DNA of 64,000 nt, taken from contig NW_027490116.1 of assembly GCF_050948175.1 (NCBI RefSeq), positions 1,798,001 through 1,862,000 on the forward strand, given 5' to 3'. Origin of the DNA: Xylocopa sonorina. Taxonomy: Eukaryota; Arthropoda; Insecta; Hymenoptera; Apidae. Positions within the stretch are counted from its first letter, which is position 1. Every line of letters starts with the position of its first letter. Below the pieces are notes generated by a model. That model saw only the letters and a list, made by a program, of their open reading frames with translations, was not told the origin of the DNA and searched no databases. Shown here one piece after another: positions 51,091 through 63,600 of the stretch. The translations under genes were made by a program, and so were the position numbers.

Positions 51091-53543
51091 TCGCAATGAA
51101 TATTATATCTTCTCATGAAACATAGCAGTGAGATGCGATATCGCGTTTTAAGAATCATTAGAACTCTATTGCTACGATACGTAGACATCTACAAACGCTA
51201 CTTCCTAGCATGTAAGTGTCGCATTTACTTTCTTTTGAAGTGAGTACGAGGTATACATATCACTCCATAATGAATATTATATCTTATCATGAAACATAGC
51301 AGTGAGATGCGATATCGCGTTTTAAGAAGCATTAGAACTCTATTGCTACGATACGTAGACATCTGCAAAGGCTATTCCCTAGCATGGAAGGGTCGCATTT
51401 ACTTTCTTTTGAAGTGAGTACGAGGTATACATATCACTCCATAATGAATATTATAACTTATCATGAAACATAGCAGTGAGATACGATATCGCGTTTTAAG
51501 AAGCATTAGAAATCTATTGCTACGATACGTAGACATCTGCAAACGCTATTTCCTAGCATGGAAGTGTCGCGTTTACATTCATTTGAAGTGAATACGAGGT
51601 ATACATGACACTTCGCTATGAATATTATACCTTATCATGAATCACAGAAGAGTGATGCGATATCGCGTTTTACGAAGCATTGGATCTCTATTGCTGCTAT
51701 AAGTAGACATCTGCAAACGCTATTTCCTGGCATGGAAGTGTCGCATTTACATTCTTTTGAAGTGAATACGAGATATGCATGACACTTCGCAATGAATATT
51801 ATATCTTATCATGAAACATAGCAGTGAGATGCGATATCGCGTTTTAAGAAGCATTAGAACTCTATTGCTACGATACGTAGACATCTGCAAAAGCTATTTC
51901 CTAGCAAGGAAATTTCGCACTTACATTCCACTGAGGTGAATACGAGGTATACATAACATTACACAATGAATATTATATCTTATTACGGAACATAGAAATG
52001 AAATGCGGCATCTCGTTTTAAGACGCATTAGAACTCTATTGCTACGATACGTAGACATCTGCAAAGGCTATTTCCTAGCATGGAAGGGTCGCATTTACAT
52101 TCTTTTGAAGTGAGTACGAGGTATACATAACACTCCATAATGAATATTATATCTTATCATGAAACATAGCAGTGAGATGCGATATCGCGTTTTAAGAAGC
52201 ATTAGAACTCTATTGCTACGATACGTAGACATCTGCAAACGCTATTTCCTAGCATTGAAGTGTCACATTTACATTCATTTGAAGTGAGTACGAGGTATAC
52301 ATAACACTCCATAATGAATATTATATCTTCTCATGAAACATAGCAGTGAGATGCGATATCGCGTTTTAAGAATCATTAGAACTCTATTGCTACGATACGT
52401 AGACATCTACAAACGCTACTTCCTAGCATGTAAGTGTCGCATTTACTTTCTTTTGAAGTGAGTACGAGGTATACATATCACTCCATAATGAATATTATAT
52501 CTTATCATGAAACATAGCAGTGAGATGCGATATCGCGTTTTAAGAAGCATTAGAACTCTATTGCTACGATACGTAGACATCTGCAAAGGCTATTCCCTAG
52601 CATGGAAGGGTCGCATTTACTTTCTTTTGAAGTGAGTACGAGGTATACATATCACTCCATAATGAATATTATAACTTATCATGAAACATAGCAGTGAGAT
52701 ACGATATCGCGTTTTAAGAAGCATTAGAAATCTATTGCTACGATACGTAGACATCTGCAAACGCTATTTCCTAGCATGGAAGTGTCGCGTTTACATTCAT
52801 TTGAAGTGAATACGAGGTATACATGACACTTCGCTATGAATATTATACCTTATCATGAATCACAGAAGAGTGATGCGATATCGCGTTTTACGAAGCATTG
52901 GATCTCTATTGCTGCTATAAGTAGACATCTGCAAACGCTATTTCCTAGCATGGAAGTGTCGCATTTACATTCTTTTGAAGTGAATACGAGATATGCATGA
53001 CACTTCGCAATGAATATTATATCTTATCATGAAACATAGCAGTGAGATGCGATATCGCGTTTTAAGAAGCATTAGAACTCTATTGCTACGATACGTAGAC
53101 ATCTGCAAAAGCTATTTCCTAGCAAGGAAATTTCGCACTTACATTCCACTGAGGTGAATACGAGGTATACATAACATTACACAATGAATATTATATCTTA
53201 TTACGGAACATAGAAATGAAATGCGGCATCTCGTTTTAAGACGCATTAGAACTCTATTGCTACGATACGTAGACATCTACAAAGGCTATTTCCTAGCATG
53301 GAAGGGTCGCATTTACATTCTTTTGAAGTGAGTACGAGGTATACATAACACTCCATAATGAATATTATATCTTATCATGAAACATAGCAGTGAGATGCGA
53401 TATCGCGTTTTAAGAAGCATTAGAACTCTATTGCTACGATACGTAGACATCTGCAAACGCTATTTCCTAGCATTGAAGTGTCACATTTACATTCATTTGA
53501 AGTGAGTACGAGGTATACATAACACTCCATAATGAATATTATA
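51091..53543. repeat. 7-monomer tandem duplication (1,218 bp)
   Basis: Copies are 51,091-52,308 and 52,309-53,543. The private ACATCTACAAACGCTACTTCC lies at 51,185 and 52,403, exactly 1,218 bp apart. Both copies share GAATCACAGAAGAG, TGCTGCTATAAGTAG and the B monomer CCACTGAGGTG. Only isolated differences were seen, such as CCTGGCATGG versus CCTAGCATGG and ATCTGCAAAGG versus ATCTACAAAGG. Confidence 0.88.
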
Positions 53544-53552
53544 TCTTATCAT

Positions 53553-54625
53553 GAAACATAGCAGTGAGATGCGATATCGCGTTTTAGGAAGCATTAGGAC
53601 TCTATTGCTGCGATACGTAGACATCTGCAAACAATATTTCCTAGCAAGGAAGTGTCGCATTTACATTCTTTTGTAGTGAATACGAGATATACATGACACA
53701 TTGCAATGAATATTATACCTTATCATGAAACATAGGAATGAGGTGCTATATCGCGTTTTGAGAAGCATTAGAACTCTATTGCTAATATACGTAGACATCT
53801 GCAAACTCTATTTCCTAGCAAGGAAATTTCGCACTTACATTTCACTGAAGTGAATACGAGGTATACATAATATTACACAATGAATATTATATCTTATTAC
53901 GAAACATAGAAATGAAATACGACATCTCGTTTTAAGAAGCATTAGTGAACTATTGCTGTGATACGTAGACATCTGCAAACGCTATTTCCTAGCATGGAAG
54001 TGTCTTATTTACGTTCTTTTGAAGTGAATACGAGGTATACATGACACTTCGCAATGAATATTATATCTTCTCATGAAACATAGCAGTGAGATGCGATATC
54101 GCGTTTTAGGAAGCATTAGGACTCTATTGCTGCGATACGTAGACATCTGCAAACAATATTTCCTAGCAAGGAAGTGTCGCATTTACATTCTTTTGTAGTG
54201 AATACGAGATATACATGACACATTGCAATGAATATTATACCTTATCATGAAACATAGGAATGAGGTGCTATATCGCGTTTTGAGAAGCATTAGAACTCTA
54301 TTGCTAATATACGTAGACATCTGCAAACTCTATTTCCTAGCAAGGAAATTTCGCACTTACATTTCACTGAAGTGAATACGAGGTATACATAATATTACAC
54401 AATGAATATTATATCTTATTACGAAACATAGAAATGAAATACGACATCTCGTTTTAAGAAGCATTAGTGAACTATTGCTGTGATACGTAGACATCTGCAA
54501 ACGCTATTTCCTAGCATGGAAGTGTCTTATTTACGTTCTTTTGAAGTGAATACGAGGTATACATGACACTTCGCAATGAATATTATATCTTCTCATGAAA
54601 CATAGCAGTGAGATGCGATATCGCG
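53553..54625. repeat. 3-monomer tandem duplication (522 bp)
   Basis: Copies are 53,553-54,074 and 54,075-54,625. The private ATTAGTGAACTATTGC lies at 53,941 and 54,463, 522 bp apart. The trio is an A variant with TTTTGTAGTG and GACACATTGC, a B monomer with CATAATATTACAC, and a D monomer. I saw no mismatch between the copies. Confidence 0.9.
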
Positions 54626-54654
54626 TTTTAAGAAGCATTAGAACTCTATTGCTA

Positions 54655-55400
54655 CGATACGTAGACATCTGCAAACGCTACTTCCTAGCATGGAAGTGTC
54701 GCATTTACTTTCTTTTGAAGTGAGTACGAGGTATACATATCACTCCATAATGAATATTATATCTTATCATGAAACATAGCAGTGAGATGCGATATCGCGT
54801 TTTAAGAAGCATTAGAACTCTATTGCTACGATACGTAGACATCTGCAAAGGCTATTCCCTAGCATGGAAGGGTCGCATTTACTTTCTTTTGAAGTGAGTA
54901 CGAGGTATACATATCACTCCATAATGAATATTATAACTTATCATGAAACATAGCAGTGAGATGCGATATCGCGTTTTAAGAAGCATTAGAACTCTATTGC
55001 TACGATACGTAGACATCTGCAAACGCTATTTCCTAGCATGGAAGTGTCGCATTTACATTCATTTGAAGTGAATACGAGGTATACATGACACTTCGCTATG
55101 AATATTATACCTTATCATGAATCATAGAAGAGTGATGCGATATCGCGTTTTAGGAAGGATTGGATCTCTATTGCTGCGATACGTAGACATCTGCAAACGC
55201 TATTTCCTAGCATGGAAGTGTCGCATTTACATTCTTTTGAAGTGAATACGTGGTATACATGACACTTCGCAATGAATATTATATCTTATCATGAAACATA
55301 GGAATGAGGTGCTATATCGCGTTTTGAGAAGCATTAGAACTCTATTGCTATTATACGTAGACATCTGCAAACTCTATTTCCTAGCAAGGAAATTTCGCAC
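54655..55400. repeat. Module Q (about 4 monomers), copy at 54.7 kb
   Basis: The series CTACTTCCTAGCATGG, TATCACTCCATAATG, GGCTATTCCCTAG, CGCTATGAATATT and ATTGGATCTCTATTGC recurs at 51,200, 52,419, 54,681 and 57,465. Spacings are 7 monomers, 13 monomers and 16 monomers (2,784 bp). From 54,655 to 55,400 it matches 57,439-58,186 with a few substitutions (AAGGATTGG versus AAGCATTGG, ACGTGGTATAC versus ACGAGGTATAC). Confidence 0.8.
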
Positions 55401-57438
55401 TTACATTCCACTGAATTGAATACGAGGTATACATAAGATTACACAATGAATATTATATCTTATTACGAAACATAGAAATGAAATACGACATCTCGTTTTA
55501 AGAAGCATTAGTGCTCTACTGCTGTGATACGTAGACATCTGCAAAAGCTATTTCCTAGCATGGAAGTGTCTTATTTACGTTCTTTTGAAGTGAATACGAG
55601 GTATACATGACACTTCGCAATGAATATTATATCTTCTCATGAAACATAGCAGTGAGATGCGATGTCGCGTTTTGAGAAGCATTAGAACTCTATTGCTATT
55701 ATACGTAGACATCTGCAAACTCTATTTCCTAGCAAGGAAATTTCGCACTTACATGCCACTGAAGTGTATACGAGGTATACATAACATTACACAATGAATA
55801 TTATATCTTATTACGAAACATAGAAGTGAAAGACGACATCTCGTTTTAAGAAGCATTAGTACTCCATTGCTGTGATACGTAGACATCTGCAAAAAATATT
55901 TCCTAGCAAGGAAGTGTCGCATTTACATTCTTTTGAAGTGAATACGAGGTATACATGGCACTTCGCAATGAATATTATACTTTATCATGAAACATATAAG
56001 AGAGGTGCGATATCGCGTTTTAGGAAGGATTAAAACTCTATTGCTGCGACACGTAGACATCTGAAAAGGCTATTTCCTAGCATGGAAGGGTCGCATTTAC
56101 ATTCTTTTGAAGTGAGTACTAGGTATACATAACACTCCATAATGAATATTATATCTTATCATGAAACATAGCAGTGAGATGCGACATCGCGTTTTAAGAA
56201 GCATTAGAACTCTATTGCTACGATACGTAGACATCTGCAAACGCTATTTCCTAGCATTGAAGTGTCACATTTACATTCATATGAAGTGAGTACGAGGTAT
56301 ACATAACACTCCATAATGAATATTATATCATATCATGAAACATAGCAGTGAGATGCGATATCGCGTTTTAGGAAGCATTAGGACTCTATTGCTGCGATAC
56401 GTAGACATCTGCAAACGCTATTTCCTAGCATGGAAGTGTCGCATTTACATTCTTTTGAAGTGAATACGAGATATACATGACACTTCGCAATGAATATTAT
56501 ATCTTATCATGAAACATAGGAAAGAGTAGCTATATCGCGTTTTGAGAAGCATTAGAACTCTATTGCTATTATACGTAGACATCTGCAAACTCTATTTCCT
56601 AGCAAGGAAATTTCGCACTTACATTCCACTGAAGTGAATACGAGGTATACATAAGATTACACAATGAATATTATATCTTATTACGAAACATAGAAATGAA
56701 ATACGACATCTCGTTTTAAGAAGCATTAGTGCTCTACTGCTGTGATACGTAGACATCTGCAAACGCTATTTCCTAGCATGGAAGTGTCTTATTTACGTTC
56801 TTTTGAAGTAAATACGAGGTATACATGACACTTCGCAATGAATATTATATCTTCTCATGAAACATAGCAGTGAGATGCGATGTCGCGTTTTAAGATGCAT
56901 TAGAACTCTATTGCTACGATACGTAGACATCTGCAAACGCTATTTCCTAGCAAGGAAATTTCGCACTTACATTCCACTGAAGTGAATACGAGGTATACAT
57001 AACATTACACAATGAATATTATATCTTATTACGGAACATAGAAATGAAATACGACATCTCGTTTTAAGAAGCATTAGTACTCTATTGCTGTGATACGTAG
57101 ACATCTGCAAACGCTATTTCCTAGCATGGAAGTGTGGCATTTACATTCATTTGAAGTGAATACGAGGTATACATGACACTTCGTAGTGAATATTATATCT
57201 TATCATGAAACATAGAAGTGAGATGCGATATCGCGTTCTAAGAAGCATTAGAACTCTATTGCTTCGATACGTAGACATCTGCAAACGCTATTTCCTAGCA
57301 TGGAAGTGTCTTATTTACGTTCATTTGAAGTGAATACGAGGTATACATGACACTTCGCAATGAATATTATATCTTCTCATGAAACATAGAAGTGTGATGC
57401 GATATCGCCTTTTAAGAAGCATTAGAACCCTATTGCTA
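55401..57438. repeat. Young mosaic satellite between module Q copies
   Basis: B and D monomers dominate. They include CATGCCACTGAAGTGTATACG (55,753), which returns at 58,189 (14 monomers away) and 61,321, and the TAGCATTGAAGTGTCACATT monomer near 56,255. The dimer module recurs at about 56,940-57,290. Phase is unbroken and there is no gene. Confidence 0.7.
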
Positions 57439-58186
57439 CGATACGTAGACATCTGCAAACGCTACTTCCTAGCATGGAAGTGTCGCATTTACTTTCTTTT
57501 GAAGTGAGTACGAGGTATACATATCACTCCATAATGAATATTATATCTTATCATGAAACATAGCAGTGAGATGCGATATCGCGTTTTAAGAAGCATTAGA
57601 ACTCTATTGCTACGATACGTAGACATCTGCAAAGGCTATTCCCTAGCATGGAAGGGTCGCATTTACTTTCTTTTGAAGTGAGTACGAGGTATACATATCA
57701 CTCCATAATGAATATTATAACTTATCATGAAACATAGCAGTGAGATGCGATATCGCGTTTTAAGAAGCATTAGAACTCTATTGCTACGATACGTAGACAT
57801 CTCCAAACGCTATTTCCTAGCATGGAAGTGTCGCATTTACATTCATTTGAAGTGAATACGAGGTATACATGACACTTCGCTATGAATATTATACCTTATC
57901 ATGAATCATAGAAGAGTGATGCGATATCGCGTTTTAGGAAGCATTGGATCTCTATTGCTGCGATACGTAGACATCTGCAAACGCTGTTTCCTAGCATGGA
58001 AGTGTCGCATTTACATTCTTTTGAAGTGAATACGAGGTATACATGACACTTCGCAATGAATATTATATCTTATCATGAAACATAGGAATGAGGTGCTATA
58101 TCGCGTTTTGAGACGCATTAGAACTCTATTGCTATTATACGTAGACATCTGCAAACTCTATTTCCTAGCAAGGAAATTTCGCACTT
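57439..58186. repeat. Module Q, copy at 57.5 kb
   Basis: This matches 54,655-55,400 at exactly 16 monomers. It diverges near 58,187, where this copy continues into CATGCCACTGAAGTG and the other into CATTCCACTGAATTG. Private changes here include ATCTCCAAACG and CGCTGTTTCC. Confidence 0.8.
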
Positions 58187-58659
58187 ACATGCCACTGAAG
58201 TGTATACGAGGTATACATAACATTACACAATGAATATTATATCTTATTACGAAACATAGAAGCGAAATACGACATCTCGTTTTAAGAAGCGTTAGTACTC
58301 CATTGCTGTGATACGTAGACATCTGCAAACAATATTTCCTAGCAAGGAAGTGTCGCATTTACATTCTTTTGAAGTGAATACGAGGTATACATGGCACTTC
58401 GCAATGAATATTATACCTTATCATGAAACATAGAAGAGAGGTGCGATATCGCGTTTTCGGAAGCATTAAAACTCTATTGCTGCGATACGTAGACATCTGC
58501 AAAGGCTATTTCCTAGCATGGAAGGGTACGCATTTACATTCTTTTGAAGTGAGTACGAGGTATACATAACACTCCATAATGAATATTATATCTTATCATG
58601 AAACATAGCAGTGAGATGCGATATCGCGTTTTAGGAAGCATTAGGACTCTATTGCTGCG
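58187..58659. repeat. Short young mosaic stretch with one inserted base
   Basis: A B monomer of the CATGCCACTG type, a CATGGCACTTCGC monomer and a GGGTACGCATTTAC monomer. The extra A at 58,528 (GGGTACGCATT for GGGTCGCATT) shifts AGCATT from two bases short (56,374) to one base short (58,637) of a multiple of 174. Confidence 0.8.
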
Positions 58660-60606
58660 ATACGTAGACATCTGCAAACGCTATTTCCTAGCATGGAAGT
58701 GTCGCATTTACATTCATTTGAAGTGAATTCGAGGTATACATGACGCTTCGCAATGAATATTACACCTTATCATGAAACATAGAAGAGAGATGCGATATCG
58801 CGTTTTAGGAAGCATTGGAACTCTATTGCTGCGATACGTAGACATCTGCAAACGCTATTTCCTAGCATGGAAGTGTCGCATTTACATTCTTTTGAAGTGA
58901 ATACGAGATATGCATGACACTTCGCAATGAATATTATATCTTATCATGAAACATAGCAGTGAGATGCGATATCGCGTTTTAAGAAGCATTAGAACTATAT
59001 TGCTACGATACGTAGACATCTGCAAACGCTATTTCCTAGCAAGGAAATTTCGCACTTACATTCCACTGAAGTGAATACGAGGTACACATAACATTACACA
59101 ATGAATATTATACCTTATTACGAAACATAGAAATGAAATACGACATCTCGTTTTAAGAAGCATTAGTACTCTATTGCTGTGATACGTAGACATCTGCAAA
59201 CAATATTTCCTAGCAATTAAGTGTCGCATTTACATTCTTGTGAAGTGAAATCGCGGTATACATGACACTTCGCAATGAATATTCTATCTTATCATGAAAC
59301 ATAGAAGTGTGATGCGATATCGCATTTTAGGAAGCATTAGAACCCTATTGCTACGATACGTAGACATCTGCAAACGCTACTTCCTAGCATGGAAGTGTCG
59401 CATTTACTTTCTTTTGATGTGAGTACGAGGTATACATATCACTCCATAATGAATATTATATCTTATCATGAAACATAGCAGTGAGATGCGAAATCGCGTT
59501 TTAAGAAGCATTAGAACTCTATTGCTACGATACGTAGACATCTGCAAACGCTATTTCCTAGCATGGAAGTGTCGCATTTACATTCATTTGAAGTGAATTC
59601 GAGGTATACATGACGCTTCGCAATGAATATTACACCTTATCATGAAACATAGAAGAGAGATGCGATATCGCGTTTTAGGAAGCATTGGAACTCTACTGCT
59701 GCGATACGTAGACATCTGCAAACGCTATTTCCTAGCATGGAAGTGTCGCATTTACATTCTTTTGAAGTGAATACGAGATATGCATGACACTTCGCAATGA
59801 ATATTATATCTTATCATGAAACATAGCAGTGAGATGCGATATCGCGTTTTAAGAAGCATTAGAACTATATTGCTACGATACGTAGACATCTGCAAACGCT
59901 ATTTCCTAGCAAGGAAATTTCACACTTACATTCCACTGAAGTGAATACGAGGTATACATAACATTACACAATGAATATTATACCTTATTACGAAACATAG
60001 AAATGAAATACGACATCTCGTTTTAAGAAGCATTAGTACTCTATTGCTGTGATACGTAGACATCTGCAAACAATATTTCCTAGCAATTAAGTGTTGCATT
60101 TACATTCTTGTGAAGTGAAATCGCGGTATACATGACACTTCGCAATGAATATTCTATCTTATCATGAAACATAGAAGTGTGATGCGATATCGCATTTTAG
60201 GAAGCATTAGAACCCTATTGCTACGATACGTAGACATCTGCAAAAGCTACTTCCTAGCATGGAAGTGTCGCATTTACTTTCTTTTGAAGTGAGTACGAGG
60301 TATACATATCACTCCATAATGAATATTATATCTTATCATGAAACATAGCAGTGAGATGCGAAATCGCGTTTTAAGAAGCATTAGAACTCTATTGCTACGA
60401 TACGTAGACATCTGCAAACGCTATTTCCTAGCATGGAAGTGTCGCATTTACATTCATTTGAAGTGAATTCGAGGTATACATGACGCTTCGCAATGAATAT
60501 TACACCTTATCATGAAACATAGAAGAGAGATGCGATATCGCGTTTTAGGAAGCATTGGAACTCTATTGCTGCGATACGTAGACATCTGCAAACGCTATTT
60601 CCTAGC
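58660..60606. repeat. 5-monomer higher-order repeat (870 bp, about 2.2 copies)
   Basis: Copies are 58,660-59,529, 59,530-60,399 and a partial copy to about 60,606. The private CCTAGCAATTAAGTG lies at 59,209 and 60,079, 870 bp apart. The five monomers carry TTCGAGGTATACATGACGC, ACGAGATATGCATGAC, a B body with AACTATATTGC before it, CTTGTGAAGTGAAATCGCGG, and CTACTTCCTAGCATGG with GCGAAATCGCG. I saw roughly 5-8 differences between copies 1 and 2, for example TACACATAAC versus TATACATAAC and GTGTCGC versus GTGTTGC. Confidence 0.88.
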
Positions 60607-63600
60607 ATTGAAGTGTCACATTTACATTCATTTGAAGTGAGTACGAGGTATACATAACACTCCATAATGAATATTATATCTTATCATGAAACATAGCAGT
60701 GAGATGCGATATCGCGTTTTAGGAAGCATTAGGACTCTATTGCTGCGATACGTAGACATCTGCAAACGCTATTTCCTAGCATGGAAGTGTCGCATTTACA
60801 TTCTTTTGAAGTGAATACGAGATATGCATGACACTTCGCAATGAATATTATATCTTATCAAGAAACATAGCAGTGAGATGCGATATCGCGTTTTAAGAAG
60901 CATTAGAACTCTATTGCTACGATACGTAGACATCTGCAAACGCTATTTCCTAGCAAGGAAATTTCGCACTTACATTCCACTGAGGTGAATACGAGGTATA
61001 CATAACATTACACAATGAATATTATATCTTATTACGGAACATAGAAATGAAATGCGGCATCTCGTTTTAAGACGCATTAGAACTCTATTGCTACGATACG
61101 TAGACATCTGCAAAGGCTATTTCCTAGCATGGAAGGGTCGCATTTACATTCTTTTGAAGTGAGTACGAGGTATGCATAACACTCCATAATGAATATTATA
61201 TCTTATCATGAAACATAGCAGTGAGATGCGATATCGCGTTTTAAGAAGCATTAGAACTCTATTGCTATTATACGTAGACATCTGCAAACTCTATTTCCTA
61301 GCAAGGAAATTTCGCACTTACATGCCACTGAAGTGTATACGAGCTATACATAACATTACACAATGAATATTATATCTTATTACGAAACATAGAAGTGAAA
61401 TACGACATCTCGTTTTAAGAAGCATTAGTACTCCATTGCTGTGATACGTAGACATCTGCAAACAATATTTCCTAGCAAGGAAGTGTGGCATTTACATTCT
61501 TTTGAAGTGAATACGAGGTATACATGGCACTTCGCAATGAATATTATACCTTATCATGAAACATAGGAGAGAGGTGCGATATCGCGTTTTAGGAAGCATT
61601 AAAACTCTATTGCTACGATACGTAGACATCTCCAAACGATATTTCCTAGCAAGGAAGTGTCGCATTTACATTCTTTTTAAGTGAATACGAGATATACATG
61701 ACACTTTGCAATGAATATTATAGCTTATCATGAAACATAGGAATGAGGTGCTATATCGCGTTCTGAGAAGCATTAGAACTCTATTGCTAATATACGTAGA
61801 CATCTGCAAACTCTATTTCCTAGCAAGGAAATTTCGCACTTACATTTCACTGAAGTGAATACGAGGTATACATACGATTACACAATGAATATTATATCTT
61901 ATTACGAAACATAGAAATGAAATACGACATCTCGTTTTAAGAAGCATTAGTGCTCTATTGCTGTGATACGTAGACATCTGCAAACGCTATTTCCTAGCAT
62001 GGAAGTGTCTTATTTACGTTCTTTTGAAGTGAATACGAGGTATACATGACACTTCGCAATGAATATTATATCTTCTCATGAAACATAGCAGTGAGATGCG
62101 ATATCGCGTTCTAAGAAGCATTAGAACTCTATTGCTACGATACGTAGACATCTGCAAAGGCTATTTCCTAGCATGGAAGGGTCGCATTTACATTCTTTTG
62201 AAGTGAATACGAGATATGCATGACACTTCGCAATGAATATTATATCTTATCATGAAACATAGAAGTGTGATGCGATATCGCATTTTAAGAAGCATTAGAA
62301 CCCTATTGCTACGATACGTAGACATCTGCAAACGCTACTTCCTAGCATGGAAGTGTCGTATTTACTTTCTTTTGAAGTGAGTACGAGGTATACATATCAC
62401 TCCATAATGAATATTATATCTTATCATGAAACATAGCAGTGAGATGCGAAATCGCGTTTTAAGAAGCATTAGAACTCTATTGCTACGATACGTAGACATC
62501 TGCAAAGGCTATTCCCTAGCATGGAAGGGTCGCATTTACTTTCTTTTGAAGTGAGTACGAGGTATACATATCACTCCATAATGAATATTATAACTTATCA
62601 TGAAACATAGCAGTGAGATGCGATATCGCGTTTTAAGAAGCATTAGAACTCTATTGCTACGATACGTAGACATCTGCAAACGCCATTTCCTAGCAAGGAA
62701 GTGTCGCATTTACATTCTTGTGAAGTGAAATCGCGGTATACATGACACTTCGCAATGAATATTATATCTTATCATGAAACATAGAAGTGTGATGCGATAT
62801 CGCATTTTAAGAAGCATTAGAACCCTATTGCTACGATACGTAGACATCTGCAAACGCTATTTCCTAGCATGGAAGTGCCTTATTTACGTTCATTTGAAGT
62901 GAATACGAGGTATACATGACACTTCGCAATGAATATTATATCTTCTCATGAAACATAGCAGTGAGATGCGATATCGCGTTTTAAGAATCATTAGAACTCT
63001 ATTGCTACGTTACGTAGACATCTGCAAACGCTATTTCCTAGCATGGAAGTGTCGCATTTACATTCATTTGAAGTGAATTCGAGGTATACATGACGCTTCG
63101 CAATGAATATTACACCTTATCATGAAACATAGAAGAGAGATGCGATATCGCGTTTTAGGAAGCATTGGAACTCTATTGCTGCGATACGTAGACATCTGCA
63201 AACGCTATTTCCTAGCATGGAAGTGTCGCATTTACATTCTTTTGATGTGAATACGAGATATACATGACACTTCGCAATGAATATTATATCTTATCATGAA
63301 ACATAGGAATGAGGTTCTATATCGAGTTTTGAGAAGCATTAGAACTCTATTGCCTATATACGTAGACATCTGCAAACTCCATTTCCTAGCAAGGAAATTT
63401 CGCACTTACATTCCACTGAAGTGAATACGAGGTATACATAACATTACACAATGAATATTATACCTTATTAAGCAACATAGAAATGAAATACGACATCTCG
63501 TTTTAAGAAGCATTAGTACTCTATTGCTGTGATACGTAGACATCTGCAAACAATATTTCCTAGCAAGGAAGTGTCGCATTTACATTCTTGTGAAGTGAAA

